Below are positions 9,565 through 19,009 of a DNA stretch of 64,000 bases, in pieces (positions within the stretch are counted from its first letter, which is position 1; each line of letters begins with the position of its first letter). Made by a program: the position numbers and the translations under genes. The notes under the pieces were generated by a model that did no database searches, was not told the DNA's origin, and worked only from the letters and a program-made list of their open reading frames with translations. Source of the stretch: Sphingobacteriaceae bacterium (lineage in GTDB: Bacteria > Bacteroidota > Bacteroidia > Sphingobacteriales > Sphingobacteriaceae); the NCBI GenBank assembly GCA_017745075.1, contig JAGIAD010000009.1:88303-152302 (forward strand), given 5' to 3'.

Positions 9565-9604
9565 TTCCGATGAAAAATCGGGATACCGCTGCGATCGGGT
9601 TTAG
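9565..9604 (-). repeat. REP-like hairpin repeat, GATCG/CCGAT family
   Basis: The hairpin CCGAT-GAAAA-ATCGG (9567-9581) is followed by CGATCGGGTTTAG. Read on the minus strand it matches 58899-58940 on the plus strand (CTAAACC-GATCG-CGG-CCCGATTTTTCATCGG). Confidence 0.65.
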
Positions 9605-9654
9605 AGACTTCGGCATGTGTAAGAAACAGAGGTTGAGAGGCAGCAAAGCTCAAA

Positions 9655-9692
9655 GATCTCTCCATTTCGCTGCGCTCCAGTCGAGATGACGG
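9655..9692. repeat. Short interspersed repeat of the CGTCATCTCGA type
   Basis: ATCTC (9656-9660) and GAGAT flank a GC-rich core CGCTGCGCTCCAG. A diverged relative on the opposite strand starts near 36320 (CGTCATTTCGAGCGGAG). Confidence 0.45.
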
Positions 9693-9771
9693 AACGATTT
9701 AATTGCGGCAGAAATAAAAATAAATTTATTTTTAAAGCTCAAACATACTCATCCACTATGGGCGCTGTTTC

Positions 9772-9806
9772 CCCTAAACCCTAAACCCTAAACCCTAAAC
9801 CCTAAG
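9772..9806 (+). repeat. (CCCTAAA) heptanucleotide tandem repeat
   Basis: Four exact CCCTAAA units and a fifth CCCTAAG abut the stop codon of the minus-strand metallo-hydrolase gene (TAG, 9807-9809). The unit is the same as the plant-type telomere repeat, but here it is a short internal tract. Confidence 0.95.
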
Positions 9807-10574
9807 CTACCTTATCTTAAATCCACCTTCAACTTCGTCTACAAATCCTGTTGCAGCACTTTTACCATGGTAAAACAAACATTCCCAGTTTTCATCTGCG
9901 GCTCTTTTCCCAAATTCTTTTCTTAATTCCATCGCTTTGCGACCGTCGAAATCGTATTTGGCAATAAAATTTTTAACCAGTTCTTCGGGCTCAGGCAGTA
10001 CATCGCCACCAAAAAATACCTTTTGTTTGCCCTCTGTCAATAAAAAAACCTGGTGGTTAGGACAGTGGGCGCCGGTAAATTCGTAAGCAATGGTTTCGTC
10101 CAATGCGCCATCGCCTTCAACAAATTTAAGTTGGGCATTGCGCTGCACAAAATCGAAAATATCGCTATGGTAAGACGAAGAGGTACTGCTAAAAGCGGTT
10201 TCCCATTCGCCGCGGTTAATTACATATTCCGCATCAGGGAAACTCAGATCTACTTTGCCATTTTCATGTTTGTGGATCATACCGCCAGAATGGTCGTAAT
10301 GTAAATGCGACATTAAAACCTTGGTTACATCAGTAGGATCGAAGCCTGCATTACGGATGTTTTTATGTAAAATCAGTTCGCCATGGTCATCACTAAAGCC
10401 TAAACCGGTATCAAAAAGTACGAGATCGTTTTTCAACTCAACCAAGAAAGGCTGCACATTGATGAATAATGAAGCTGGCCTGTCTTTAAAATGATGTATT
10501 GCGGGATCAAAAGGCACAAATTTCTTTGAGGCATCAACAGAATAAGTTCCTTCGTATAGGGTGTGGACTTGCAA
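9807..10574 (-). CDS. MBL-fold metallo-hydrolase
   Basis: A 255-residue metallo-beta-lactamase-fold protein. It has the zinc motif H90-L-H92-Y-D94-H95, an FDTG strand near residue 55 and a later GAHCPNHQVFL segment with another metal-ligand histidine. There is no signal peptide, so it is cytoplasmic. The SHLHYDHSGG form resembles lactonase-like members (AHL-lactonase or related esterases), but substrate cannot be fixed from the fold. A TACCTTTG -7 element lies upstream on the same strand. The 3' end meets a CCCTAAA tract. Confidence 0.87.
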   Translation of the reverse strand: MQVHTLYEGTYSVDASKKFVPFDPAIHHFKDRPASLFINVQPFLVELKNDLVLFDTGLGFSDDHGELILHKNIRNAGFDPTDVTKVLMSHLHYDHSGGMIHKHENGKVDLSFPDAEYVINRGEWETAFSSTSSSYHSDIFDFVQRNAQLKFVEGDGALDETIAYEFTGAHCPNHQVFLLTEGKQKVFFGGDVLPEPEELVKNFIAKYDFDGRKAMELRKEFGKRAADENWECLFYHGKSAATGFVDEVEGGFKIR

Positions 10575-10597
10575 AATAGTATTGATTAATGTTTATA

Positions 10598-10605
10598 CAA
10601 AGGTA
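10598..10605 (-). promoter_or_regulatory. -7 promoter element of the MBL-fold gene
   Basis: On the minus strand TACCTTTG (10605 to 10598) fits TAnnTTTG, 23 bp before the ATG at 10574. No -33 box is obvious. Confidence 0.55.
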
Positions 10606-10686
10606 ACAATCTAAACTTGAGTATTTGTTTTGGTAAAAGCTTGAATACTTCCTTTTTTTGTAAAATATGATGCTTAAATTTCGCGC

Positions 10687-12012
10687 ATGAATCTTCGAAT
10701 CTTAATTTTTCTGTTCGCTTGCTTTTTTTCTTTACAATTAAAGGCACAACAAAAACCAAACGTCATTATTGTATTGGCCGATGATATGGGGTATGCCGAT
10801 ATTTCGTGTTATGGAAGCCCGCTGATAAAAACACCTTTTCTTGATGGAATGGCAGCCAAAGGAATAAAAGCCACAAACTTTGTAACTACCTCGCCAACCT
10901 GTACACCATCTAGGGCATCTTTACTAACCGGCAGGTATTGCAGCCGGATGGATTTGCCAAGACCAATAGGTCCTGGCGAAAAAGAGGGGATTCCTGAAGA
11001 TGAAATTACCATTGCACAAATGCTTAAACAATCGGGCTATGCTACCGCTTTGGTGGGCAAATGGCATTTGGGCGATTATGGCGTCTCATTACCCAATAAA
11101 AAAGGATTTGATGAGTTTTACGGTCTTTTATATAGTCACGATTACAGGGCTCCTTATGTAAAAACCGATACCACGATCAAGATTTTCAGAAATACCAAAC
11201 CTGAGATTTATAAGCCGCATGATAGTATCTTAACCACTTCTTACACCCGCGAGTCGATAAAATTCATTAAAAAAAGTGCAGCGGAGAAAAAACCGTTTTT
11301 TCTTTACCTGGCGCAGAATATGCCGCACCTGCCGGTAGCTTTTGCCGCACAAAAAAGCAGGAAAATACCTTCAGCAGGAGGCGAGCTAGGCGATGTAATT
11401 GAAGATATGGATGCAGGATTAGCCGAAATCTGGAAACAGGTTATTGCCTCAGGACAGGCTGATAATACCATTTTTATCTTCACCAGCGACAATGGCCCGT
11501 GGATTAATGCACCACAACGCATGTACGATGATGGTTTTACCAAATTTTATCATGTGGGTTCGGCAGGGATTTTTAAAGGCTCAAAGGGGATCTCCTACGA
11601 AGGTGGTCATCGTGTTCCGTTTATTGTATATTGGAAAGGCCACACTCTTAACAATACCCAGCTAACCAAGCCCATTTCTAATCTTGATGTTTTTCCTACG
11701 CTTGCCGAGTGGACCAAAAGTAAATTACCACAGAAGGTGTATGATGGTGAGTCTATTTCAGGTTTGCTAACCAATAAAACTTATAACAAAACACATCGGC
11801 CTATTTATTACCACAATTACGTGCTGGAAGGGGTTAAAGATGGCGACTGGAAGTTACGCATCACCAAAAAAGACAATCAGGAAATACCCGAGCTTTACAA
11901 TTTATCGTGGGATCCGGCCGAGCGTGTTAATTTAATTGATGATGCAAAATATGCAAGCCAAAAGGCGCATTTGATGAAACTTTACCAGGAATATCCCGGA
12001 AATTCGAAGTAA
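10687..12012 (+). CDS. Secreted sulfatase
   Basis: A 441-residue type I sulfatase with a signal peptide (residues 1-20, cleavage after LKA). The active-site motif is C72-T-P-S-R76, where Cys72 is normally converted to formylglycine by the maturase anSME. Calcium ligands D32-D33 lie in VLADDMGY, and TSDNGPW supplies the second Asp-Asn pair. A GKWHLG segment is also typical. It should hydrolyse sulfate esters in the periplasm, perhaps from polysaccharides. No polysaccharide-utilisation genes (SusC/D) or sulfatase maturase flank it. It is divergent from the MBL-fold gene. Confidence 0.93.
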   Translation: MNLRILIFLFACFFSLQLKAQQKPNVIIVLADDMGYADISCYGSPLIKTPFLDGMAAKGIKATNFVTTSPTCTPSRASLLTGRYCSRMDLPRPIGPGEKEGIPEDEITIAQMLKQSGYATALVGKWHLGDYGVSLPNKKGFDEFYGLLYSHDYRAPYVKTDTTIKIFRNTKPEIYKPHDSILTTSYTRESIKFIKKSAAEKKPFFLYLAQNMPHLPVAFAAQKSRKIPSAGGELGDVIEDMDAGLAEIWKQVIASGQADNTIFIFTSDNGPWINAPQRMYDDGFTKFYHVGSAGIFKGSKGISYEGGHRVPFIVYWKGHTLNNTQLTKPISNLDVFPTLAEWTKSKLPQKVYDGESISGLLTNKTYNKTHRPIYYHNYVLEGVKDGDWKLRITKKDNQEIPELYNLSWDPAERVNLIDDAKYASQKAHLMKLYQEYPGNSK

Positions 12013-12040
12013 TATTATTCGTGTTATAATAACCGGAAAT

Positions 12041-12168
12041 GTTTCCCCGCAGATTTAAAGGATTAAAAACGCAGATTAAACAGATACTGTAGTAATCAAT
12101 ATCAATATTTATCTATGCTCCAAATTCATCTAAATCTGCGTGGCTTTTCTGTGATATCTGCGGGAAAC
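12041..12168. repeat. Interspersed inverted repeat (CCCGCAGAT family)
   Basis: GTTTCCCCGCAGAT at the left and ATCTGCGGGAAAC at the right form near-perfect inverted arms. Inside, GCAGATTAAACAGAT and ATCTAAATCTGCG also pair. It occupies most of the sulfatase-recJ spacer. No other feature is seen in 12169-12292. Confidence 0.7.
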
Positions 12169-12292
12169 AAAAAATGTACTATTTGTTGTATTCGGGAGAT
12201 AATCATTTGGGTAATTCGGGCAGCTGCTTTAGTACAGATTGCCACTATCATATCCAATTAAAATGTATATTTACTGTTCGGAGATAGAATAA

Positions 12293-13993
12293 ATGGAAAA
12301 AAGATGGGTGCTGACGTCAGATTTTAATGATGATACGGTAGCAAAAATAGCAGAACAACTCAACATAGACCGCTCTTTGGCACAAATACTTGTGCAGCGG
12401 AATATCTGTGATTTTGATCAGGCAAAAGATTTTTTCAGGCCAGATCTTGACCATCTTCACGATCCTTTTTTAATGAAGGATATGGATGTTGCTATTGCCC
12501 GTATCGAAACTGCATTGGCCAACCACGAAAAAATACTGATCTATGGCGATTATGATGTAGATGGTACAACTTCGGTTGCGCTGGCGTTCAGTTTTTTTTC
12601 GCAGCTTACGGAAAATATCGAATATTACATTCCCGATCGCTACCTGGAAGGTTATGGCATTTCTACTGCAGGGATTGATTATGCGAATGAAAATGGCTTT
12701 TCGCTTATTATTGCTTTAGATTGCGGAATAAAATCTATCGATAAAATTGATTACGCCAATACTTTAGGTGTTGATTTCATTATCTGCGATCACCATTTAC
12801 CTGGTGATGTACTACCGCAGGCCATTGCCGTTTTAGATCCTAAACGTGCCGATTGTGCCTATCCTTTTAAAGAACTTGCCGGCTGCGGTATCGGTTTTAA
12901 ACTGGCCCAGGCCTACGCTCAGAAACACGAGCTTCCGAAAGAAACTTATCTCAAGTATTTGGATTTAGTGATGGTAAGCATCGCTGCCGATATTGTACCG
13001 GTAATAGGCGAGAACCGCATCTTGGCTCACTACGGTTTAAAAAAATTAAACACCAATCCTTGTGAAGGCTTACGGGCTTTAATGGAAGTTTCGGGGAAAA
13101 CAGAAAATTACAGCATTACTGATGTGGTTTTCACCTTAGGTCCGCGGATTAATGCTGCCGGAAGGATCGATCATGCCAAACATGCCGTTGCCATGCTGCT
13201 CTGCCAGGTAGATAGTAATTCGTTGGAGCAAAGCGAACTCATCAACCTTAAAAATACCGAACGTAAAACCTACGATCAGGACATTACCCGCGAAGCGCTG
13301 GCACTGATCGGCGAAAGTGAGATCCTCATCAACAGGAAAACTACCGTGGTATTTAACGAAAGCTGGCATAAAGGGGTAATCGGAATTGTAGCCTCGCGCT
13401 TAACGGAAAAATATTACCGTCCAACAGTGGTGCTGACGAAATCTAACGGACATGTGGCCGGTTCGTGCCGTTCGGTGGTGGGTTTTGATTTATATGAAGC
13501 CCTAAGCGGCTGTGCTCATTTGCTGGATCAGTACGGCGGACATAAATTTGCTGCTGGTTTAACCATGCAGGAACATAATATTGATGCTTTTGCCGATAAA
13601 TTCGAAGAAATTGTATCTGCCAGCATTACAGAAGAGCTTTTAACGCCAATGATCAGGATCGATGCTGAAATCGAACTGTCGCAGATAAACGGTAAGTTTT
13701 ACAGGATTTTATCTCAGATGGGGCCATTCGGACCAGAAAATATGTCGCCTGTTTTTGTTACGCATAATGTGTACCTCGCACAACATGCCATGGCGGTTGG
13801 CCAAAATCATTTAAAAATTAATATAAAACAACAAAATTCGCCTATTTTTGAAGGCATTGCATTCGGACTGGCAGAATTTCAGAATCTTTTACAACCGGGA
13901 GTACCGTTTTCGGTTTGTTATACGTTAGAAGAAAATGTGTGGCGAGATAAAAAACGTTTGCAATTAAACATTAAAGGAATAAAAGTTAAATAG
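12293..13993 (+). CDS. recJ: Single-stranded-DNA-specific exonuclease RecJ
   Basis: A 566-residue DHH-family nuclease that degrades ssDNA 5' to 3' in recombination and mismatch repair. Motif I is D86-Y-D88-V-D90 and the DHH motif is D166-H167-H168. The DHHA1 domain carries the G415-G-H417-K signature, followed by a C-terminal OB-like region. The length is normal for RecJ. It is followed by an REP-like inverted repeat before lptB, 81 bp away, so the two may be separately transcribed. Confidence 0.96.
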   Translation: MEKRWVLTSDFNDDTVAKIAEQLNIDRSLAQILVQRNICDFDQAKDFFRPDLDHLHDPFLMKDMDVAIARIETALANHEKILIYGDYDVDGTTSVALAFSFFSQLTENIEYYIPDRYLEGYGISTAGIDYANENGFSLIIALDCGIKSIDKIDYANTLGVDFIICDHHLPGDVLPQAIAVLDPKRADCAYPFKELAGCGIGFKLAQAYAQKHELPKETYLKYLDLVMVSIAADIVPVIGENRILAHYGLKKLNTNPCEGLRALMEVSGKTENYSITDVVFTLGPRINAAGRIDHAKHAVAMLLCQVDSNSLEQSELINLKNTERKTYDQDITREALALIGESEILINRKTTVVFNESWHKGVIGIVASRLTEKYYRPTVVLTKSNGHVAGSCRSVVGFDLYEALSGCAHLLDQYGGHKFAAGLTMQEHNIDAFADKFEEIVSASITEELLTPMIRIDAEIELSQINGKFYRILSQMGPFGPENMSPVFVTHNVYLAQHAMAVGQNHLKINIKQQNSPIFEGIAFGLAEFQNLLQPGVPFSVCYTLEENVWRDKKRLQLNIKGIKVK

Positions 13994-14012
13994 TTATTTG
14001 AAGGTATCATCC

Positions 14013-14044
14013 TGAGCCTGTCGAAGGACATTTCGACAAGCTCA
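14013..14044. repeat. REP-like inverted repeat (TGAGC..GTCGAA family)
   Basis: TGAGCCTGTCGAA and TTCGACAAGCTCA pair with one wobble around GGACAT. A longer member of the same family is at 16536-16593. It could also act as a hairpin after recJ. Confidence 0.75.
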
Positions 14045-14074
14045 ATGTGACAGCCCAAGAATATAAATCAATAT

Positions 14075-14815
14075 ATGATATTAAAAGCCGAAAACCTGGT
14101 TAAAAAATATAAGCAGCGTACCGTTGTGAATAATGTTTCTTTCAATGTAAGCCAAGGGGAAATAGTTGGGCTTTTAGGTCCCAACGGGGCGGGTAAAACA
14201 ACTTCTTTTTACATGATCGTAGGGCTGATCAAGCCAAATGAAGGCCGGATTTTCCTGGAAGAAGAAGACATTACCGAAGATCCGATGTACCGCAGGGCAC
14301 AAAAAGGAATCGGTTACTTAGCCCAGGAAGCATCTGTTTTTAGAAAACTTACCGTAGAAGACAATATCCTGGCCATTTTAGAAATGAGCAAATTGACCAA
14401 GGAAGAACAGCGTGATAAACTCGAAGAACTGATTAACGAGTTTAGTTTGCATAAAGTACGGAAAAATCGTGGCGATCTATTATCAGGTGGAGAACGCCGG
14501 CGTACCGAAATTGCACGTGCGTTAGCTGCAAATCCTAATTTTATTTTACTCGACGAACCTTTTGCCGGGGTAGACCCGATTGCGGTAGAGGAAATCCAAA
14601 GTATTGTGGCCAAGCTGAAGCATAAAAATATAGGCATTTTAATTACCGATCACAACGTACAGGAAACACTATCTATTACCGATAGGGCGTATCTGCTTTT
14701 CGAAGGGAAAATTTTAGAACAGGGTGTTCCGGAGGTGCTTGCCGAAAACGAAATGGTGAGAAAAGTGTATTTGGGATCGAACTTCGTTTTGAAACGAAAA
14801 AAATTTGATGTTTAA
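14075..14815 (+). CDS. lptB: LPS export ABC transporter ATP-binding protein LptB
   Basis: A 246-residue ABC ATPase with Walker [10 protein letters not shown] (K41), Q-loop LAQEASVF, signature LSGGERRR, Walker [14 protein letters not shown] and H-loop ITDHNV. The [11 protein letters not shown] stretch and the [15 protein letters not shown] signature are characteristic of LptB, which powers lipopolysaccharide transport with LptF/LptG. Those permease genes are not in this window. With waaA and the two lipid A deacylases it shows that the organism makes and trims LPS. Confidence 0.95.
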   Translation: MILKAENLVKKYKQRTVVNNVSFNVSQGEIVGLLGPNGAGKTTSFYMIVGLIKPNEGRIFLEEEDITEDPMYRRAQKGIGYLAQEASVFRKLTVEDNILAILEMSKLTKEEQRDKLEELINEFSLHKVRKNRGDLLSGGERRRTEIARALAANPNFILLDEPFAGVDPIAVEEIQSIVAKLKHKNIGILITDHNVQETLSITDRAYLLFEGKILEQGVPEVLAENEMVRKVYLGSNFVLKRKKFDV

Positions 14816-15005
14816 CCGTTCTATCGCCTACAAATTATTTGATCAACAAACAAATTTTGATTTGATGTGTTGCCTAAGCGCGACTTTAAACTAAAGTTAT
14901 AAAATTATTTACTGTGTATAAAAATATGTGCGAATCCCCACGTGACCAATGGGTAAGTATGGAAATCCCGGGTAAAATGAGGCTTATTCACTTTAACATT
15001 TAAAG

Positions 15006-16523
15006 ATGGCATTTGTAAATTCAATTTTTACCTGGTTAATGAAAAAGCGGATCCACCAGATCGAGCTTTTTATGAAATATCCGCATGATGTTCAGGAAGA
15101 ATGGTTCCATACTTTGATTGATAGTGCTGAGAATACAGAATGGGGTAAACTTTACGATTATAAAAGCATTTTAACCCCACAGCAATACCAGGAGCGTATT
15201 CCAATCCAAAATTACGATACCTTAAAACCTTATATCGAGCGCATGCTCAATGGCGAACAGAATATCCTTTGGCCATCTGATATCAAATGGTTTGCAAAAT
15301 CATCTGGCACCACCAGCGACAGAAGCAAGTTTATCCCGGTTTCCGAAGAATCTTTGGAAGAATGCCATTTTAAAGGGGGGAAAGATATGCTCTCCATTTA
15401 CTGCAATAACCGGCCCGATAACCAGATGTTTACCGGTAAAGGTTTGGTTTTGGGTGGCAGCCACCAGGTTAACCAGTTAAACGAAGATTGTTTTTATGGC
15501 GATTTATCAGCTGTACTGATCAAGAACCTCCCGATATGGGCCGAATATTACCGTACGCCCGATATGTCTATTGCCTTGATGGATAATTACGAAATCAAGA
15601 TGGACAGAATGGCCGAAGCCACCATCAGCGAAAATGTAACCAGTATTTCTGGTGTGCCCACCTGGACCATCGTACTGGCTAAAAAGGTGCTTGAACTTAC
15701 CGGAAAACAGAATTTACTGGAAGTTTGGCCAAACCTGGAGCTGTATGTTCATGGAGCGGTAAATTTTGCCCCTTACCGCGAGCAGTTTAAACAGCTTATC
15801 CCTTCTGCCGAGATGTATTATCTCGAAACCTATAATGCATCAGAAGGCTTTTTTGGTATCCAGGATCAGGATAATTCTGAAGAAATGTTGCTCATGCTCG
15901 ATTATGGTATCTTCTACGAGTTTGTTCCTATGGAAAATATAGGAGATGAAAACCCTAAGGCTTTGTTGCTGGGTGAAGTAGAAATGCATAAAAACTACGC
16001 CATTGTGATATCAACCAATGGGGGCTTATGGCGTTATATGATTGGCGATACCGTACAGTTTACTTCACTTTCTCCTTACCGCATAAAAATTACCGGACGT
16101 ACCAAACATTTTATCAATGCCTTTGGCGAAGAAGTGATCATTGATAACGCAGAACAGGCCTTAACCAAAGCCTGCCAGGAAACCGGGGCAGAAATAAAAG
16201 ATTATACCGCAGGACCGATTTACTTTAAAGATGAAAAAGCCGGCGGGCACGAATGGATCATCGAATTTGATAAACAACCAAACGATTTTGAAAAGTTTGT
16301 AGATGTTATGGATCAAACGCTTCGTGAGGTTAATTCGGATTATGATGCTAAACGCTTTAAGGATATGGCTTTGGCCCGTCCTAAAGTGCATAATGCACCA
16401 GCAAACACCTTTTACCATTGGTTAAAATCTAAAGATAAACTGGGCGGGCAGCATAAGGTACCCCGTTTGGCCAATGAGCGTAAATATGTAGAAGATATTT
16501 TGAAGATGATGAAATCTTCTTAA
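15006..16523 (+). CDS. GH3-family acyl-adenylate enzyme
   Basis: A 505-residue GH3-superfamily protein. It has the ATP-binding SSGTTSDRSKFIP segment near residue 100, a second nucleotide motif in ETYNASEGFFG and YRIKITGRTKHFI before the C-terminal lid. Plant GH3 enzymes adenylate a carboxylate such as auxin or jasmonate and join it to an amino acid. The substrate of the Bacteroidota members is not known to me. There is no signal peptide, so it is cytoplasmic. It follows lptB by 190 bp of spacer with no clear feature, and is followed by an REP-like palindrome. Confidence 0.9.
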   Translation: MAFVNSIFTWLMKKRIHQIELFMKYPHDVQEEWFHTLIDSAENTEWGKLYDYKSILTPQQYQERIPIQNYDTLKPYIERMLNGEQNILWPSDIKWFAKSSGTTSDRSKFIPVSEESLEECHFKGGKDMLSIYCNNRPDNQMFTGKGLVLGGSHQVNQLNEDCFYGDLSAVLIKNLPIWAEYYRTPDMSIALMDNYEIKMDRMAEATISENVTSISGVPTWTIVLAKKVLELTGKQNLLEVWPNLELYVHGAVNFAPYREQFKQLIPSAEMYYLETYNASEGFFGIQDQDNSEEMLLMLDYGIFYEFVPMENIGDENPKALLLGEVEMHKNYAIVISTNGGLWRYMIGDTVQFTSLSPYRIKITGRTKHFINAFGEEVIIDNAEQALTKACQETGAEIKDYTAGPIYFKDEKAGGHEWIIEFDKQPNDFEKFVDVMDQTLREVNSDYDAKRFKDMALARPKVHNAPANTFYHWLKSKDKLGGQHKVPRLANERKYVEDILKMMKSS

Positions 16524-16535
16524 ATTTAATTAGGG

Positions 16536-16593
16536 TGTCAGTCTGAGGCCGTCGAAGACCTAATGATGACACTTCGACGGGCTCAGTGTGACA
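16536..16593. repeat. REP-like inverted repeat (GTCGAAG family)
   Basis: Left arm 16536-16557 and right arm 16572-16593, each 22 nt, pair almost perfectly (core CCGTCGAAG with CTTCGACGG). It is the same family as 14013-14044 and lies between the GH3 gene and the next gene. Confidence 0.85.
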
Positions 16594-16618
16594 ATTTTGT
16601 AATTAACTCTACTCAACA

Positions 16619-17029
16619 ATGAAAAATATCCTGTTTCTTCTTTTGACTTTGGTATTTTCGACAGATCAATCCAAAGCACAGGTAAAGGAAAGTTACAAAG
16701 CACAGATTGCCTACAAGATTGTAGAAACTTCTCCCAGGTATAAGCAGCTTACCAAAGGCCTTTACAAAAGAATTGTTAAAAATGGTGGCACCTCTTATGG
16801 CATCATGCTCGAAAGCAGCCCGAACCCTAAAACCGATCCTTCCGAAGCCTATTCAAAAAACTATAATTTTAACCTGCACGAAAGTTATGCCGACAGGATG
16901 CCTATTATTGCAAGGTTTGTATTTGATCCTCAAAAACAGCAGCTTTACGAAGAAGATGTGGCCAAAGATAAACTGATTGCAATCGGTTTTGACAAAAAGT
17001 TACTGACACTCTTTAATAAGAATAGATGA
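16619..17029 (+). CDS. Secreted protein of unknown function
   Basis: A 136-residue protein with a signal peptide (residues 1-20, cleavage after SKA) and no family I recognise. The mature part is lysine- and tyrosine-rich with no cysteines. Its stop overlaps the start of the DUF2306 membrane gene by four bases (ATGA, 17026-17029), so the two are translationally coupled and probably act together at the cell envelope. Confidence 0.7.
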   Translation: MKNILFLLLTLVFSTDQSKAQVKESYKAQIAYKIVETSPRYKQLTKGLYKRIVKNGGTSYGIMLESSPNPKTDPSEAYSKNYNFNLHESYADRMPIIARFVFDPQKQQLYEEDVAKDKLIAIGFDKKLLTLFNKNR

Positions 17030-17649
17030 AAAGCATCAGCTATAAACAGATGGCCTGGCTATTGTTTTTTGCCTACTTTTTTATCCTTATGGTACGGATT
17101 ACTTTGCGCTACATCCCCATGAACAGTGCAGTGTCGTTTCTGCAGATCAAGCAGACCGAAGTAACCGGAATCAAAGCTTACTTGCCAGTATTTTATGTGC
17201 ATGTATACAGCGCTGTATTTGTGTTGCTTGCAGGTTTTACGCAGTTTAACGGTAAAATTTTAACTAAATATCCTCAATTGCACAGATGGTTAGGTTATTT
17301 GTATGTGAGTTTTGTACTATTGCTGGCCTCGCCCTCCGGTATTTTTATTGGTTGGTTTGCAAATGGGGGCTTAATAGCAAAAACCTCTTTCATAATTTTG
17401 GGCGTTTTATGGTTCTGGTTTACCTTAAAGGCAACCCTGTTGATCCTGAAAAGAAAAATCACTGCACATAAGCAGTTTATGTACCGCAGTTTTGCACTGG
17501 CAGCTTCGGCCGTTACCTTAAGGTTGTGGAAAGTTATTTTAGTATATTTATTCCACCCGGCGCCGATGGATGTGTACCAGATTATCGCCTGGCTGGGATG
17601 GATACCCAATTTACTGATTGCTGAATGGCTGATCAAAAAGAATGTTTGA
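17026..17649 (+). CDS. DUF2306-type membrane protein
   Basis: A 207-residue integral membrane protein with about six helices. The pattern HVYSAVFVLLAGFTQF, then HRWLGYLYV, then AHKQFMYRSFALAASAVTLR is that of the DUF2306 family, whose spaced histidines (H54, H87, H146 region) resemble haem or metal ligands. Its function is not established. It is coupled to the upstream secreted protein by a 4-bp overlap and is 23 bp before the YARHG lipoprotein gene. Confidence 0.85.
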   Translation: MKSISYKQMAWLLFFAYFFILMVRITLRYIPMNSAVSFLQIKQTEVTGIKAYLPVFYVHVYSAVFVLLAGFTQFNGKILTKYPQLHRWLGYLYVSFVLLLASPSGIFIGWFANGGLIAKTSFIILGVLWFWFTLKATLLILKRKITAHKQFMYRSFALAASAVTLRLWKVILVYLFHPAPMDVYQIIAWLGWIPNLLIAEWLIKKNV

Positions 17650-17672
17650 TCTGTAAAAACAAATAAAATCCT

Positions 17673-18560
17673 ATGAAAAAAATCTTATTACTCGTTCTGA
17701 TCTCATTTTTGATGCTATCGTGCAGGGATAATAAAAAAACAAATGAACAAAAAAAGGTTATAGAGGTAGCTCAACCGGAAATTCACAAAGAACTATATGG
17801 CTTTTGGGTGGGCGATTTTTACTCCGAAGATGAGCTGGAATACGATGGAGATATGACAGATGCGGTAAGAAAACTTAATATCAATATTAAAAAGATAACC
17901 AAAGATACCGTAATTGCTCAAAGTGTGGTTTCGGGTAACAGTCGCCCGTTATTGGGTAAATTATCAGAAGACGGAGGTAAAATCACTTTGGTTTTAGATG
18001 AGCCGGGCACTGAAAAATATGATGGTAAATTCGAAATCACCTTAGTAGGCGATACCTTGATCGGTAAATGGAATGCCTTTAAAACCGAATTGAAATGGCC
18101 TGAAAGACAATTTAAACTGATCAAAAAAGCATTTGTCTACAATGCCAACCTGATGTTGCCCAGCGAAAGCAGTTATGTAGATTGGAGCGACCACAGGATG
18201 ATAAAAAGAGTGGATACTGCAGAGGATGGAAAAATCGATACACTCGAGGCAAATCCTTTTTACAGAAGTGCTTCCGATCAGATTTTTAAATTAAATGCTT
18301 CCACTACTTTGCTCAAAGAAGAAGATGTGAAAAATTTAAGGAAATTAGACCTCCAAATTATCAAGAATACCATTTTTGCCAGACATGGTTATGCTTTTAA
18401 AAAACAGACTTTCAGGAATTTTTTTGACCCGGTAGAATGGTACGTTCCTGTTAAAAACAACGTTGATAATGATTTAACATCAATAGAAAATAAAAATATT
18501 AAGTTGTTGGACCGTTTTACTAAATATGCTGAAGACAATTACGACGCTTTTGGCCGTTAA
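17673..18560 (+). CDS. YARHG-domain lipoprotein
   Basis: A 295-residue lipoprotein with lipobox LMLSC (Cys17). A middle beta-rich region is followed by a C-terminal YARHG domain (about residues 222-285) with the signature FARHGYAFK and a following WYVPV. YARHG domains are extracellular or periplasmic modules of unknown function. The gene is 23 bp downstream of the DUF2306 gene and 17 bp before the YkvA-like gene, so it belongs to the same likely operon. Confidence 0.88.
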   Translation: MKKILLLVLISFLMLSCRDNKKTNEQKKVIEVAQPEIHKELYGFWVGDFYSEDELEYDGDMTDAVRKLNINIKKITKDTVIAQSVVSGNSRPLLGKLSEDGGKITLVLDEPGTEKYDGKFEITLVGDTLIGKWNAFKTELKWPERQFKLIKKAFVYNANLMLPSESSYVDWSDHRMIKRVDTAEDGKIDTLEANPFYRSASDQIFKLNASTTLLKEEDVKNLRKLDLQIIKNTIFARHGYAFKKQTFRNFFDPVEWYVPVKNNVDNDLTSIENKNIKLLDRFTKYAEDNYDAFGR

Positions 18561-18577
18561 TTTGTAAAGGATTAACC

Positions 18578-19009
18578 ATGAAATTGAATAAGGCAAAAAT
18601 ACTAGGCTTCTTTAAGAAATCGGAAAGCAAAGCAACAGTTATTTTAAATGATAAAACCAAGGCCAGCAAAACGATTAAAGATGCACTCGGTAAGGCGGTA
18701 ACCAATAAAGGTGATTTAGAAGGGATTTGGACCAAGCTGGTATTGCTGTTTGCTGTATCTAAAGATTATGTAAACGGAGATTATACCGAAATCCCTAAAA
18801 GATCTATCATTGCCATTTTGGGCGGTTTGATTTATTTCTTATCGCCTGTAGATGTGATTCCGGATTTTGTACCGGTTTTAGGCATTATTGATGATATTTA
18901 TATCTTAAACCTGGTATACAGGCAGGTGCTTAAAGACCTTGAAAAATATAAAACCTGGAAAGATGCCCAAGCAAAAATAATCGATATAAATGGCTCAACC
19001 GCAATATAG
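18578..19009 (+). CDS. YkvA-family membrane protein (DUF1232)
   Basis: A 143-residue protein whose C-terminal half carries the DUF1232 signature: YFLSPVDVIPDFVPVLGIIDD in two linked helices, near residues 87-107. The first ~60 residues are charged and probably cytoplasmic. The role is unknown. Its 3' end overlaps the DUF2752 gene by 20 bp, indicating co-translation. Confidence 0.9.
   Translation: MKLNKAKILGFFKKSESKATVILNDKTKASKTIKDALGKAVTNKGDLEGIWTKLVLLFAVSKDYVNGDYTEIPKRSIIAILGGLIYFLSPVDVIPDFVPVLGIIDDIYILNLVYRQVLKDLEKYKTWKDAQAKIIDINGSTAI

Noticed and set aside
9772..9806. Telomere or chromosome end
   Set aside because: The CCCTAAA run is only 35 bp, internal and next to a gene; both flanks are ordinary chromosome.
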